DNA of 64,000 bases from Mytilus edulis (lineage: Eukaryota > Mollusca > Bivalvia > Mytilida > Mytilidae), in the NCBI RefSeq assembly GCF_963676685.1, contig NC_092347.1:66040596-66104595 (forward strand), read 5' to 3'. Below, in pieces: positions 27,601 through 42,600 of the stretch. Under the pieces are notes generated by a model. That model did no database searches. It worked only from the letters and a program-made list of their open reading frames with translations, and was not told where the DNA came from. The position numbers and the translations under genes were made by a program. Every line of letters begins with the position of its first letter. Position 1 is the stretch's first letter.

Positions 27601-30600
27601 TTTTATATAGCCTTTCAAAATGTGTTTCCACTTTGTCCTTTAAATAAGAAGTGAGCAATCTCACTATTATGAAGAAAAAAAAATTGAGAACTGAAATGTA
27701 ACTGTTGGTGAAAAATTGTGTTTAGTGTTGAGATGAACAAATATAATAACCCATTTTAGGTTTAAACCCTTTGAAAGATACAAAACCGAATATTCTTCTC
27801 AGTTTTCTGAATAGTAATTATCATTTTCTCTGGTCATGTAATCAGATGAACAAAACACTGTAAAATAAATGGAAATGTATGTATTCATAAAAAAATATTA
27901 AAGAAGAAAAGATTTGATTAGTTCACGTTTTGGCCAGGAGCATTTGAAAACCACAAAGTAGTTAAAACCAAACAATAAGAATCTGCCTTACAAAATATTA
28001 AACTGATAAAAATTGATAGCATATTTTCAGAAATGAGCAAATACCCATTGCTTTCTTTCTTTAAATAAGGTTGTTTTTTGTCATTTTGCAATAAATTCAT
28101 TTATAAAAGTTATTTCTAATAAATGCTCAATTTATTTTATTTCCTTTGATTTTTTTTTTGTAGATTCAGAAAAACAAATGTGCATGTCAGAGTTTCAGTT
28201 GTCTCTCAGTAAATTCAGTGAAAGTTTGATGAGTTTGAGACAGAAAACTCTACAAGGTATCCAGCTGTCTACAGAACTTGACAAACGATCAGCTGTTAGA
28301 AAGTGTTTAGATGAAGTAACTGGTATCTCTCCTCAGCTTATTGATATTGTCAAAAAATTAACAGGTAGGTGATAAACGTTACCTTTTCTGCATACTGTGG
28401 ATTCATTATTGGGGGTCTCATTGGGGATTACGATCCCAGATTCCGCCTACTATTTTCTCAGATTCCCGTATCCCGCTTACACTATGTACGTAGGCAATTC
28501 TCATTTTTAGCTCACCTGGCCCGAAGGCGTCGTCCGTCGTCGTTAACTTTTACAAAAATCTTCTCTGAAACAACTGGGCCAAATTTAACCAAACTTGGCC
28601 ACAATCATCATTGGGGTATCTAGTCTAAAAAATGTGTTCGGTTACCCAGCCAACCAACCAAGATGGCCGCCATTGCTAAAAATAGAACATAGGGGTAAAA
28701 TGCAGTTTTTGGCTTATAACTCTGAAACCAAAGCATTTAGAGCAAATCTGACATGGGGTTAAATTGTTTATTAAGTCAAGATCTATCTGCCCTGAAATTT
28801 TCAGACGAATCGGACAACCGGTTGTTGGGTTGCTGCCCCTGAATTGACAATTTTAAGGAAATTTTGCCGTTATATGGTTATTATCTTGAATATTATTATA
28901 GATAGAGATAAACTGTAAACAGCAATAATGTTCAGCAAAGTAAGATCTACAAATAAGTCAACATGACTGAAATGGTCAGTTGACCCATATAGGAGTTATT
29001 GCCCTTTATAGTCAATTTTTAACCATTTTTCGTAAATCTTAGTAATCTTTTACAAAAATCTTCTCCTCTGAAACTACTAGGCCAAATTTATCCAAACTTG
29101 GCCACAATTATCTTTGGGGTATCTAGTTTAAAAAATGTGTCCGGTGACCCAGCCAACCAACCAAGATGGCCGCCACGGCTAAAAATAGAACATAGGGGTA
29201 AAATGCAGTTTTTGGCTTATAACTTAAAAACCAAAGCATTTAGAGCAAATCTGACAATTGGTAAAATTGTTTATCAAGTCAAGATCTATTAACCCTGAAA
29301 TTTTCAGATGAATCTGACAACCTGTTGTTGGGTTGCTGCCCCTGAATTGGTAATTTTAAGGAAATTTTACTGTTTTTGGTTATTATCTTGAAAATTATTA
29401 TAGATAGAAATAAACTGTAAACAGCAATAATGTTCAGCAAAGTAAGATTTACAAATAAGTCAACATGACCGAAATGGTCAGTTGACCCATATAGGAGTTA
29501 TTGCCCTTTATAGTCAATTTTTAACCATTTTTCGTAAATCTTAGTAATCTTTTACAAAAATCTTCTCCTCTGAAACTACTGGGCCAAATTAATCCAAACT
29601 TATCCACAATCATCTTTTGGGTATCTAGTTTAAAAAATATGTCTGGTGACCCGGCCATCCAACCAAGATGGCCGCCATGGCTAAAAATAGAACATAGGGG
29701 TAAAATGCAGGTTTTGGCTTATAACTCAAAAACCAAAGCCTTTAGAGCAAATCTGATACAGGGGTTAAATTATTTATCAGGTCAAGATCTATCTGCCCTG
29801 AAATTTTCAGATAAATCGGACAACCCGTTGTTGGGTTCCTGCCCCTGAATTGGTAATTTTAAGGAAATTTAACTGTTTTTGGTTATTATCTTGAAAATTA
29901 TTATAGATAGAAATAAACTGTAAACAGCAATAATGTTCAGCAAAGTAAGATTTACAAATAAGTCAACATGACTGAAATGGTCAGTTGACCCATATAGGAG
30001 TTATTGCCCTTTATAGTCAATTTTTAACCATTTTTCGTAAATCTTAGTAATTTTTTACAAAAATCTTCTCCTCTGAAACTGATGGGCCAAATTAATCCAA
30101 ACTTATCCACAATCATCTTTGGGGTATCTAGTTTAAAAAATGTGTCCGATGAGCCGGCCATCCAACCAAGATGGCCACAATGGCTAAAAATAGAACATAG
30201 GGGTAAAATGCAGTTTTTGGCTTATAACTCAAAAACCAAAGCTTTTAGAGCAAATCTGACATGGGGTTAAATTGTTTATCAGGTCAAGATCTATCTGCCC
30301 CGAAATTTTCAGATGAATCGGACAACCCGTTGTTGGGTTGCTGCCCCTGAATTGGTAATTTTAAGGAAATTTTGCTGTTTTTGGTTATGGTCTTGAATAT
30401 TATTATAGATAGAGATAAACTGTAAACAGCAATAATGTTCAGCAAAGTAAGATTAACAAATAAGTCAACATGACCGAAATGGTCAATTGACCCTCTAAGG
30501 AGTTATTGTCCTTTATAGTCAATTTTCAACAATTTTTATAAAATTTGTAAATTTTTACTAAAATTTTCCACTGAAACTACTGGGCCAAGTTCATTATAGA

Positions 30601-33600
30601 TAGAGATAATTGTAAGCTGCAAGGATGTTCAGTAAAGTAAGATGTACAAACACATCACCATCACCAAAATACAATTTTGTCATGAATCCATCTGCTTCCT
30701 TTGTTTAATAGTCACATAGACCAAGGTGAGCGACACAGGCTCTAAAACACAGGCTCTTTAGAGCCTCTAGTTTTGTCATTTCCCTGGTCCCGCTAGACCT
30801 CAATTCCCGTTTTCCCGACACAATAATTTGACTTTCACGTGTCACGCTTACAAAAAATCGGCAATCACGTGTCACACTTAGACCCCAATGAGACCCACAT
30901 TATTATTCATGAGATACCAATTTTTGTGGATTTTATGGTTATAAAGGAACAACAAATTAAAATGTTAAGAATTAAATGAAGTAGAAATTTTCTATCGGTT
31001 TTTAAGGAGACTTTGGCAAAATCATAGAATTAAATATCCACAAAAACAAAATAAGTGTTTATAGATTTGTTATCTTTCCATGTCTTTATCTATAATTTTT
31101 AATTTGCCCATGGTACAAGAGCATTGAAGCTTTTACTTGTTGTGTATTCAAAAACCTTTGATTATAGAACCCAGATTTTAAAGGGGAAAAAAAACCCCAG
31201 AATATATAAAGACAAGTCATCAAAATATTTCAGTACCTGTATTTAACTTGTTTAAATATTTGTTGTAGAAGATGGAGATTTATCATGTACAATGGAAGAA
31301 TTCACAAAGCAGAAAGTTTCATGGGCAGCTAAAGTTCGTCAGCTTTTAGTGTGTATACAACAGATGAAAGATTTAAAGCCTGGATTAGTTAAAAGTAATT
31401 AAAGTTATTATCTGAATTATCTCTACAGTTTTGTGTAGTTGTATTTACACTTATAAATATTAATTGTGTATAATCTGTATTTACACTTATAAATATTAAT
31501 TGTGTATAATCTGTATTTACACTTATAAATATTAATTGTGTATAATCTGAACTGTCTCCAAATTGCTTTAGCACTTGTTTCATCATATAACAATTACTTA
31601 ATATTTTTTAGAATGTAGCATTGTTTTTTCACAGCTGTGAGTAATTGTATACAAGTAAAACACACAAAAATTTTAATACACATAAGGAAATTTTATATTT
31701 TAAGCTGTCATATACCCTTTGTTGAAGGATCTTCTCTTACATTTTTCAGATTTGAATAAAGTTTTAGGTGTTAAAACACCTGAAGATTGTACACCTGCTG
31801 CCACATTGGAGCCTTCAGTCCAACCAGTGGAGGAGAATGACAACAAAGAAGCGGGATTTAAAACAGTACATGAAGAACTTCTCTGTGTTACAAGGTTTAT
31901 ATTGTCATTCTTATTGAAATTTCACATCACTGTCCAAATGATACTATGTATGGAAACTTATTGTATCATAGCTGTGAAAATGTATCCATTACCAGAAAAA
32001 TAAATGTTACATTAAAAAGTTCATTTAATAATGCCCATTATTCTTACCATTGTAACAGTGTTCTTTGTATAGTTTAGCTTATAATTAATATGGACACCAA
32101 TATTTCATCGGTTTAAGAAATTAAAACTTGCTACCGGTCGGCCTCTAAGTATTTATATATCGGGCTCCCATGTAGGTGAAAATCTGTTCGATGTCTGTTT
32201 TGTCTACTTGTTTATTTAACATAAATATTCAATATTCAAGAATAACATTGAAATTATTTAGCAAGTTATCTAATTATTGACATAAGGGTTAGCTGGTCCA
32301 AGGACACAGTTATTGTCCTTTGGTTTTCGTTGTCTACGAATATAGTCCCTAGTGTAAACAGTGTATAACTTGCATGTTTTATTTGATACACTTTCCCAAT
32401 TTATTTCTTGATATTAAATGCATGAAATGTTAAGTTAGGGGATGTTATTACATGTTAAAAAAAATTGGGTGCTGAATCTTTATCATGTTTATGTTAAGTA
32501 GTGATTTGGTCCAGTTCAAAAAGGTCAAATTTTATCACGTCTGAAGCTGTCAAACTGAATTTTACACCCCCTTAACACAGAATTGTTAATATTTTGAGTT
32601 AGAGCTGGTAGAAGTTTCTATAATTTTGATATTATTTGACTCACTGGTAGTACACTACGCTGTTAAAAATCTTTTTAAGAAAGAGCAGGTGCGATTTTTT
32701 TAATTTGAATTTATTGTCTAAAAGAAATGCACTACGAAATAACTGTGTTCTCGGGCCAGCTGCAAATTGGAAATCTGTTATTTACATAAAATAATGTTAA
32801 AAGACAGCAGTTTGTGTATTGATAACAATGCTATAATCTAATTCATCTTAAAAATTGCCTGAAGAAGTTGAGCATCACAATTGAACTTATTTGTAGATCT
32901 TACTTTGCTGACTATTATTGCTGTTCTCTGCATTTGTGAATATAAATGAAATATTAAATTTTCTATTTTTTATAGTGAAAAACAGAATATGGCAGTTGGT
33001 CAATTTTCTAAAGTAGGAAGGAAAAAGAAGGCAACAGATTCACCATATAAACCAAATGCTTCTGTTCTGGTAATTTATGAAATATTCATATCATTTAATT
33101 TCCCATACTTGGCAAACAAGATAAAAATTATGGTCCTACCAGTTTTTTTTTCCATATACAAGGAAATGCCAAGCATAGCAAACATGACAGAAATTAAAAA
33201 TATCCAAATTTTAAAAATGAGCAGGTTGTGGCTTGTACAACAGAAAGCATGCTTGTTTATCTTTTTATATTCCCATTCATATTCTAATGATATTCTGCTT
33301 AATCTCTTTCCAGTTGGCTATCACATTTCTATCATATTTTTTTCTCAATAAATACTAGTCATAGCTTCTCGTTATGTAGCTCCAAGCTTTATTTGGTTAT
33401 GAAATATTGTATGACATATGTTAAGCTCTTTCGAAAAATAATTCACATACATGCAATTTTCATCAAAGTTTAACAAACAACATCCAGCTTTGGTATGATT
33501 AGTGAGGAAAAGCTCAGAGTACAATCCTTTGTTTTTTTTTAGATTCAACAAAACTCATTGATGATAAGTTGGTCTCCTTTCTTGAAAGTATGTTTTGTTT

Positions 33601-36600
33601 TATGAACTCTTTTCACTTCAGAAACAATATAGCATTTAAAAGCATAGCAATATATTTCACATAATTTATTCAAAGATCTATTGCTTTGACAGGCAGCATC
33701 CAAATACCTACAGTCCGAGGCAGAGAAATGGGAAGATGATTGCAATCCTATTGTTAAGGTTGCCAAGGAGATGTCTTCACAGATAAATAAGATGACAGGC
33801 TATATCAAAGGTGAAGGTCAGATTCAAGTAAGTAATCTTTATATTTTGTTGATTAGAATGGATGTGGAGTGAATATGTATAACAGTACCATAAAATAAGG
33901 GAGATAACTGTGGAGTGAATATGTATAACAGTACCATAAAATAAGGGAGATAACCATACATCGAACACTGTGCATATTACTGTGTGTTTCTTTATTCTAC
34001 ATTGACTAGAGGTATAAGGGGAAAGTTGTGATCTCACAAAACTTCTCGACTCCAACTCCACTACATTTTATGCCTGTCCAAGTATTTCTTTATTTGAAAC
34101 AAAGATAGATTTTGCACATTTTTAGCTCACCTGGCCCAAAGGGTAAAGTGAGCTTTTCTCATCACTTGGCATCTGTCATCTGTAGTTGTTAACTTTAACA
34201 AAAATCTTCTCCTCTGAAACTACTGGGCCAAATTTAACCAAACTTGGCCACAATCATCATTGGGGTATCTAGTAAAAAAAAATGTGTCTAGTGACCCAGC
34301 CAACCAACCAAGATGGTCGCCATGGCTAAAAATAGACCATAGGGGGGAAATTTGGCTTATATCTCTGAAACCAAAGCATTTAGAGCAAATCTGACATGGG
34401 TGAAATTGTTTATCAGGTCAAGATTTACCTGCCCTGAAATGTTCAGATGGGTCGGACAATCTGTTGTTGGGTTGCTGCCCCTGAATTTGTAATTTTCAGG
34501 AAATTTTGCTGTTTTTGGTTATTATCTTGAATATTATTATAGATAGAGATAAACTGTAAACAGCAATAATGTTCAGCAAAGTAAGATCTACAAAAAAGTC
34601 AACATGACCAAAATGGTCAGTTGACTCCTTAACAAGTTATAGCCCTTTATAGTCAATTTTTGTCAATTTTTTGTCAATTTTTGTTATCTTTTACAAAATT
34701 CTTCTCCTCTGAAACTACTAAGACTAATTTAACCAAACTTGTCCACAATCATCATTAGGGTGTAAGTTTAAAAAATATGTCAAATGACCCAGCCTGTGAA
34801 CCAAGATGGTTGACATGGCTAAAAATAGTACACAGGGTAAAATGCAGTTTTTGGCTAAAATCTCAGAAATCAAACCATTTAGAGCAAATCTGAACAGGAT
34901 AAATTTGTTCGTTAGGTCAAGGTCTATCTGCCCTGAAATTTTCAGACCAATCAGGCGACCCAAATATTAAGTATGAAGCAGGTCCTTTGAGTAGTCAATA
35001 TTAAGTTTGTAGGAAGTCCTCAGAGTAGGCAAATATTAAGTATGTAGGAAGTCCTCTGAGTAGGCAAATATTAAGTATGTAGGAAGTCCTCTTGAGTAGG
35101 CAAATGTAAAGCATGTAGGAAGTCTTCTGAGTAGGCAAATATTAAGCATGCAGGATGTCCTCTGAGTAGGCAGATATTAAGCTTGTAGGAAGTCCTCTGA
35201 GTAGGCAAATATTAAGCGTGTAGGAAGCCCTCTTATTAGGCAAATATTAAGCATGTAGGAAGCCCTCTGAGTAGGCAAGTAGTTTTTCACTTAACAAGTA
35301 CATTTTATGTGTAAATGAAAGATTTTTGTTAACTTAACATCTGAAACCTGATAAAGTTCCATAAACATTTTGTAATATTATTTATAACAAAAATGCTGTT
35401 AAAATGTAAATTAGTTTATTATAAAAAAAACATACAAAAATAAATATATCTTTTAAAGAACATATATATATATATTTATCGCTATTTTGTGCATTTTTCC
35501 TTTGATTTTTTTTGGTGATACTTTTCCAATCATGCTAATCGCTTGATATGGAAAATTATCGCTAGAAACTAAGGAGGCATGTGGCGTTGCTAACGAAATT
35601 GACATAAAATGTAAAATAGCGATAAACAGACTATCATTGGTCATCTCAACTCGATTGCTTTTCTCGCTTATGCCGTCTTGGCTCAAGCGAGAAAATGAAT
35701 CTCGTTGAGATAATCAACGATAATCTATAAATATGCCCATGTGCCATTATGTTTTTGGAATAAGTTTGTCTGCAAGCTCTGCAAGAATGAACTTCATTGC
35801 ATCATCTGGTTCTTCAGTTTTGTCATCAGATGATATAGAATACTGCATGTATTTCATGATATGTAGAAGATTTGAATGAAGTCTTTTTAATGTTTTCATA
35901 TCTATATCCTTCAGAAAATTAAGTATTCCTTTATCATTGCTAGCTATATCCACAGGTATTGATACAGAAAATTTAGAAAAATCAAAATATTTTGAAAATG
36001 CATATTGTAAAGAATGGTTTCCAAATGTAACTGGTATACATCCACTCATGATTGAATCATAAAATGATTTTCTGGTTGGAGAATCTCCCGGTGGCTGTAA
36101 ACAGAACACTGAACGATGCATCCACAAAACTAAATTTCTTTCAGTTTCCTCATCACATTGCGCAACTTCAAAGAAAACCATTTCTGTGGGCAAAGTTTTA
36201 TTTTTGTATTCTTCATATGATTTATTTGTTTTATGTTTAAATTGTTCCATGATTTTACATCTGAATTCATTTTGGCACATAAGTCCAGCAGGTAGAAATA
36301 TGAACACGTCTCTCTGGTCTAAGCTTGGAATCGGTAGTGAATTGTTCGTCATGTTTCCTGGTACCCAGTGTATAAAAGAAGGGTATGGAACAACATTAAT
36401 GGACTGGGCAGCAGTTTTCATGAACAAGTTATCAGATGGGGTTACTTCCCTTTCTATGGATAGAAATGTCATATTTTGGGCAATAGTATACTGCAGATAT
36501 GGGCAAAACTCGGAACACATTTCTCTGTGAATTTTACTGATTGTCGAGAAGTGAGGTTTTCCTTCTGTAAAATATTTTTGAGAAAGTAGAAATTCAGTTA

Positions 36601-39600
36601 AGTTCATGATTAATTGGTCACTTAAACTTGTGAAATAATATTTGTTGAAAAATATACAATGTGTACCAACATATCCAGGAACGTAGAAAATGTCTGCCGA
36701 ATCAGGATCTAATGTTCTGTACGAACTTTTTAATAACTTATGGTGAATGATAACTTCCAGAGCAAACTGGTCGGTATTACGAACTGAGATCTCGTTATTT
36801 TCTCCTATGGAGAGCAGTTCATCTCCCATGCCATTATTTCTTAGCGACATACAGTTCTTTAATCCATAGTTTTGAACTGCATAGTTGACAATGTCCTCAT
36901 TCATGGAAGATGGTAGGTCATATATATAGAATTTGAATTGTTTGGATAGAATATCATCTAGATTTGTTGATATGTACAGATCATCCAGGAGAGTGGTTGT
37001 TTCCCTGAATAAAAAAAAAAGTTGTTTCATAAAATCATTAAAAGGGTGTACTTCTAAAGTTGTTTTATTGGGTGAAATGTCATAGAAGTTGTACAATATT
37101 ATACTGTAGCAGATGGAAATTGTAAGAATAGAATTTAAAATGATCATCTTTTTATGGAGAAAATATATTTATTGTAAAGAAGTTGGATTATTTTATATTA
37201 TTGCTTTTTTGTGCATTTTCCCTTTGAACTTTTTTTGTGATAATTTTTCATATCATGCTACTCGTTTGAGATGGAAAATTATCACAAGAAACTAAGAAGG
37301 CATGTGGCGTAACTAATGAAATTGACAACGTCGTCATAGGTAAAATAGCGATAAACAGATTATCATTGGTCATCTCAACTCGATTGCTTTCTCGCTTTCA
37401 CCGTACCGGCTCAAGCCAGAGTCAATCTTGTTGAAATGATCAACGATAATCTATAAATATTGAATTTTGATTATGAATGTTGAAGCATGTAATAGCATTT
37501 TATATTCACACATATATATTACAGTGGATATGTAAATATTTAAGAGATTTTGTAAAATCACTTGCAGTTTTAGTGAATGTATGAATGGAAATCAGACCTG
37601 TTACTAATATTTACATATAACATAATTTCTTCAAGACATTTACCATATTTGGTCAGAATAAAGTATGCATTTGTCTATGATATGCATACCCTCTCCATCC
37701 CCCCAAAATAGTATAAAAAGTCTTAGTACACTTTGGAAAGCCTTTGATAGGGAACTTATAAGACATGTTTTATCTTCAATTCAGTCTTAAAAAAAATTTG
37801 ATATAAATTGTTTGTTCAATAAATCTTTCTTGTAATATAGTTATAAAAAAAAATTAAATGAGTGTCTAATATCAAGTATATTGGTGCAGTTATCTGTTGT
37901 CCTTATCATTATTTTATTTTTAAACAAGAAATAACTTCTATGCAGAATATAAAGCGTCTTGCTTTAAGTTTTTAACTATAATTTTGTTATATTTACCTAT
38001 GCAAGGATTGTCTCATTTTCAGAGAGCTGGTATTATATAAATTTTTGGTCGCTAGAAAAAGAGTGTAGCACTAAATCTATACTATTAAACGAGAAGACCT
38101 CATTTTGGGTGTCGCTTCTCTTCTTTCCACAATAAATTAATCAACACGCCTCTGTGTCCTATAGGTACAGTGCATAGTCGCATTTGTCATCCATTCATAT
38201 GATTATTCAGATTGAGTTATTTTGGGAGAAAATCGAGAAAAAGGGCATCCGGATATTGTCCCGTCATTGGACAAAAATTTTAAGTCAGATTAGACTTCCG
38301 GTTTGCGTTTTTCTGTATACTTTGAACATACATATACTACGAATAAAGTGTATTTTCAGAATTATATCTCCTATCATTTTCAAGTTTACTATCCACGGTG
38401 GTCACAGAGTTTATTAAATAGAGAGGGTCTGTATACTATATCAATGACCACCATGGATCGATTAGAAAACTTAGAATTGAAAGTAAATACACTTTATTTA
38501 TATAGTGAATGTTCATAATATACAGATAAGCGCTAAAATTATTCATGTGCACTTTTGATACCTTTTCTGAAATTCTCCAGTCATTAAATCTTTTACAAAA
38601 TTCATTGATTACAAAAAAAAAGAAGATGTGGTATGATTGCCATGTTGACAACTCTCCACAAGAGACCAAAATGACACAGAAATTAACAACTATAGGTCAT
38701 CGTACGGCCTTCAACAACGAGCAAAGACCATACCGCATACTCAGCTTTAAAAGGCACCGACATGAAAATGTAAAACAATTCAAACGAGAAAACTAGCGGC
38801 CTTATTTATGTACAAACAATGAACGAAAAACAAATATGTAACGCATAAACAAACGACAACCACTGAAGTACAGGCTCCTTACTTAAATGTTCATAACATA
38901 CTAAATGTATATTCATATTGAAATTGATAGAAAACCACACATTGGGAATTTTGGAAATAAAGGAGGAGGGATTAAAAAAAAAAATTTCATGTCCCCAATA
39001 ACCTATGATTTATGATAATTTTGCTGAAATTCTCCAGTCATTCAATATTTCACAAAATTCTTTCAACAACACTTTACATACTTTAAACTACGCTCTGAAT
39101 GCCCGCGATTTCGCGGGTGTGTTCTAGTTATAATAATATAAAGGACTGATTTATTATTTTCTGATTCTGTAAAGCAAATGTTTTAAATATTTCTTGATTT
39201 TATGAAATCTGTGTTCAAAATAAGAGATTTTTTGTTTGTTTTTGTTGCACTTCAATGTTTCTGTTGTTCCCTTGTTTTCCTCTTATAGTTGATGTGTTTC
39301 CTTCAATTTTAGTTTGTTTCCGGGATTTGTTTTTGCTTAACCGATTTAGGACTACTAAACAGCAGTATATTACTGTTGTCTTTATTTATAAATTCATTAA
39401 TGAACTATGTGATAAGAAAAATCCTGAAATATCAAGGACTTTATACAATCACTTATTTTACAAAAAAATCATTGTAACATAAATATAAGGGTTTTATACA
39501 GCTTACACAAAATTATTTGTATAACTCACAAAAAAATAAATATACATTGTAAAAACTCATAATAGCTCAAATTATAAAAAAAAATAATTGTGTGTTAAAA

Positions 39601-42600
39601 GGAATATAATCTTCTATCAGTAATGTTAAGAATACATTATTTTTTTCTCCTGAAGTTTGATTAATAATGAATAGATAAAATAAATAAATAAACACAAGAA
39701 ATAACAAAAGAGTATACTTACGATAAAACATTCAGTATCAAAACAATAGATACTCCAGTAATACCAATAATTAATTTATGCATGTCTGTATTGCAGAAAA
39801 ATATAGTTTAGAATGCCACAACTATTTCTTATTTTTCCTTATCAAGTCATTCGTAAAGATTTTAGCTTAACCTTGGTTGGTTCACAGTTAGTTTTCAAAT
39901 ATTTATTCATATTCATTTACAAGGCATTAAACAATTTACAATAAAACAAGGATTGGTTAAATTAAGTAGAAAATAACTATTGTTTATGAAGCAAAAATCC
40001 CTTGATGATATGGTGTGCAGTTTTTATAGAATATATTGTACATATGTTTAGTTTATTTGTGAGGGAACAGCTTGGATTTCATTAAACTGTACTTAGAGTA
40101 AACAGATTAGTATTAAATAAGGTTCAATGACTTCAGGATACTTATATTACTTTGTCTGGGTCTATATTCCGAACAGGAAATACACATTTGATTAACAATA
40201 TTGATGTTATCTTTTTTTATTTACATTTTAAAAAAAAAAATTTAATTTTTATTTTATTTATCATGTTTTAAAAAAGGGGACAGTGATTTCTAGAAGAGGT
40301 ACCGGAACTTCAACCTCATATTGGTTCCCAAGAAAAAAAGTGTTTATAAATCCATCAGCATTTTTGTGATTTTTACAACAATGTTGGAATGATTTTTTGT
40401 TTTTGTACATATTTTCATATTTTTAATGATGAAACAACATTATTTCTGTATGTTTTATTATGTCACTTATTTGATTTTCTCCCAAGATTTTGTACTACAG
40501 AACGATTGTTTATTAAACATGACATGATTATATCACATTTTTCAATGAATACACATTAAACAGTTTTTGGGAAGCTATTTTCCACAGGCTGTTTAGGAGA
40601 CCATCATAGATTGCTTTGTGGCATTTAAAGGGTTTCAGTTAACAGAGTCATCACCTCCTCCCCCCGACCCTACCCACCCCACCCCACACATTTCATAAGA
40701 AGAGTGAATTTTATTGTTCTTGTTCACTAGTTTCACTGATGCCCTTATAATGGAGAATTATAAATTCAAATTTGTCAAAATACTTAAAATAACCTTCAAC
40801 AATTAGCAAAACCCATATCTAAGAACAACCTATATATAACTTCCCTGGATAGTATGAAATGACACAATAAAACAGAAAAAATAAACTACATGATATGATT
40901 CAAGCTTGATTCTGCTGTTATCTGCTCTTTTGTCGGGTTGTTATCTCTTTGACACTTTTTCCATTTCCATTCTCAATTTTAGTAAAACATTCTAAGTAAA
41001 ACAAATATGACAGAAAACAACCAACCACTCCCAGACAGCCCTTACATAGTTATTACATGTGGCCCCATGCTTCTTAATTGGGACAAGCATGTAAAGAGTG
41101 TGAGAGTTAATAAAGTGTGTTGGCACACAACTCTCCCTTTCTAAGGACAGTGGTGTAAATTCTGTTTTTAAACTAAGGGTGCAATCAACAGTTTTTTTCT
41201 ATGACGTCACATTTTGAGGGACCATGCATAAGTGACCCTTAGTGGTGGACTGATTAATAAAGATACTTGTATAAAACTAGATATCACTGGAATCAGAATG
41301 TTCTCTAGTTTATAATGAAATAAAAATAATGTGTACTTTTAATATATTAAAAATATTCCATCCAATGAACATGGGGGAAAAAAGGTCTAATTTGAACAAA
41401 AAAAACTTGAAACCAGGTCATGTGCACACCCATGAAGACATGATCCATGCACATTTTACATAATCAAAACTGTATGAAATTTGTAGGTTTTTACCTGGCC
41501 TTTCAAAAAAATCTTGTTTCAGGGTACGGTTTCCTGCTCCAAAAAGAGCTACAGTGGCTGCAAATAAGTTTTCAATTTTCACTGCCAAAAAAACAGGTTG
41601 TTTACAGTGTTGTCTCCCCTCTAAACATGTAAAGTTAATATAATTTTAAAAATTATTTCAATCATTCAACCTGTTTTAATTCAAAGCTAATTAACTAATT
41701 TTTACAATCAAATACAAAAAACATGATACTTTTTCACCAATTGAGTAAATAAACAGGGGTTTCCCTCCATGGTTATTTTTAGTTGGGGAATAACCCCTAG
41801 TTTTTTATACGAAACTGTTTATAGCACCCTTAAGGCAAAACTTTATATGCGATATATTAAAATTTCTTAGCTTTTCTGAATCTGTACACTATACCGATTA
41901 AAATGGTGTCTGACTTTAAGGATTGTGACCACGAATAGTGAAAATACAGCTCTTTTTTCATGTCACGTAGTACTGGCATATTGGCCAGTGGCAAACAGTT
42001 TAACCAGCAAACTCCAAACATTTCCTGTATCTCATTTTCATCAGTTTTACAAAGAAAATAAATCATAAAATAGGGTTTCTTTTGAATAAATAGAATAAAA
42101 ACTATGAAATAAGCATGAATAAAGTTACTTTAAATATATTTTGTCCCTAGTATTATGTGAACTAAGTTATAGCTGAGTTGAGAAAAATATGGAAATAGTG
42201 TTTTTCTTAGGAATGGCACTTGTACCTTTATGACTTTAAAAAGTACCAAATATATATTATAATGAATTATAATTTATGTCACACTGATCAGAAATACAGG
42301 TCAAAGTAGAAAAAATCTACACTTTGCATGTGCAACTTTTGGTTCCAAATATATGAGAGATTGAATAAAATATCAAGACGTCACAAAAAGTTGAAAAAAA
42401 CTTCAATATTCGCGCAGAGTCTGGTTTTCTTATTTCTGGTTGCTATGTACAAATCTGTAATATTTGCCTTAAATATACCAAACTGATGCTTTTAAATTAA
42501 AGTATACGTGCCGTACAATATTTTTCAGAATTGTTTTACTCCATTCGCGTACACATTTCTATGCGAAAACATCACTATAATATATATTTGTCCCTTTAAG

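Noticed and set aside
28369..30270. Similar 62-84 codon frames (PRWPPRLKIEHRGKMQF type)
   Set aside because: They recur because the ~500-bp repeat units recur. Starts and stops differ between units and no known domain is visible.
36052..36530. Open frames on the + strand inside the exostosin gene
   Set aside because: Antisense shadows of the 466-residue coding frame.
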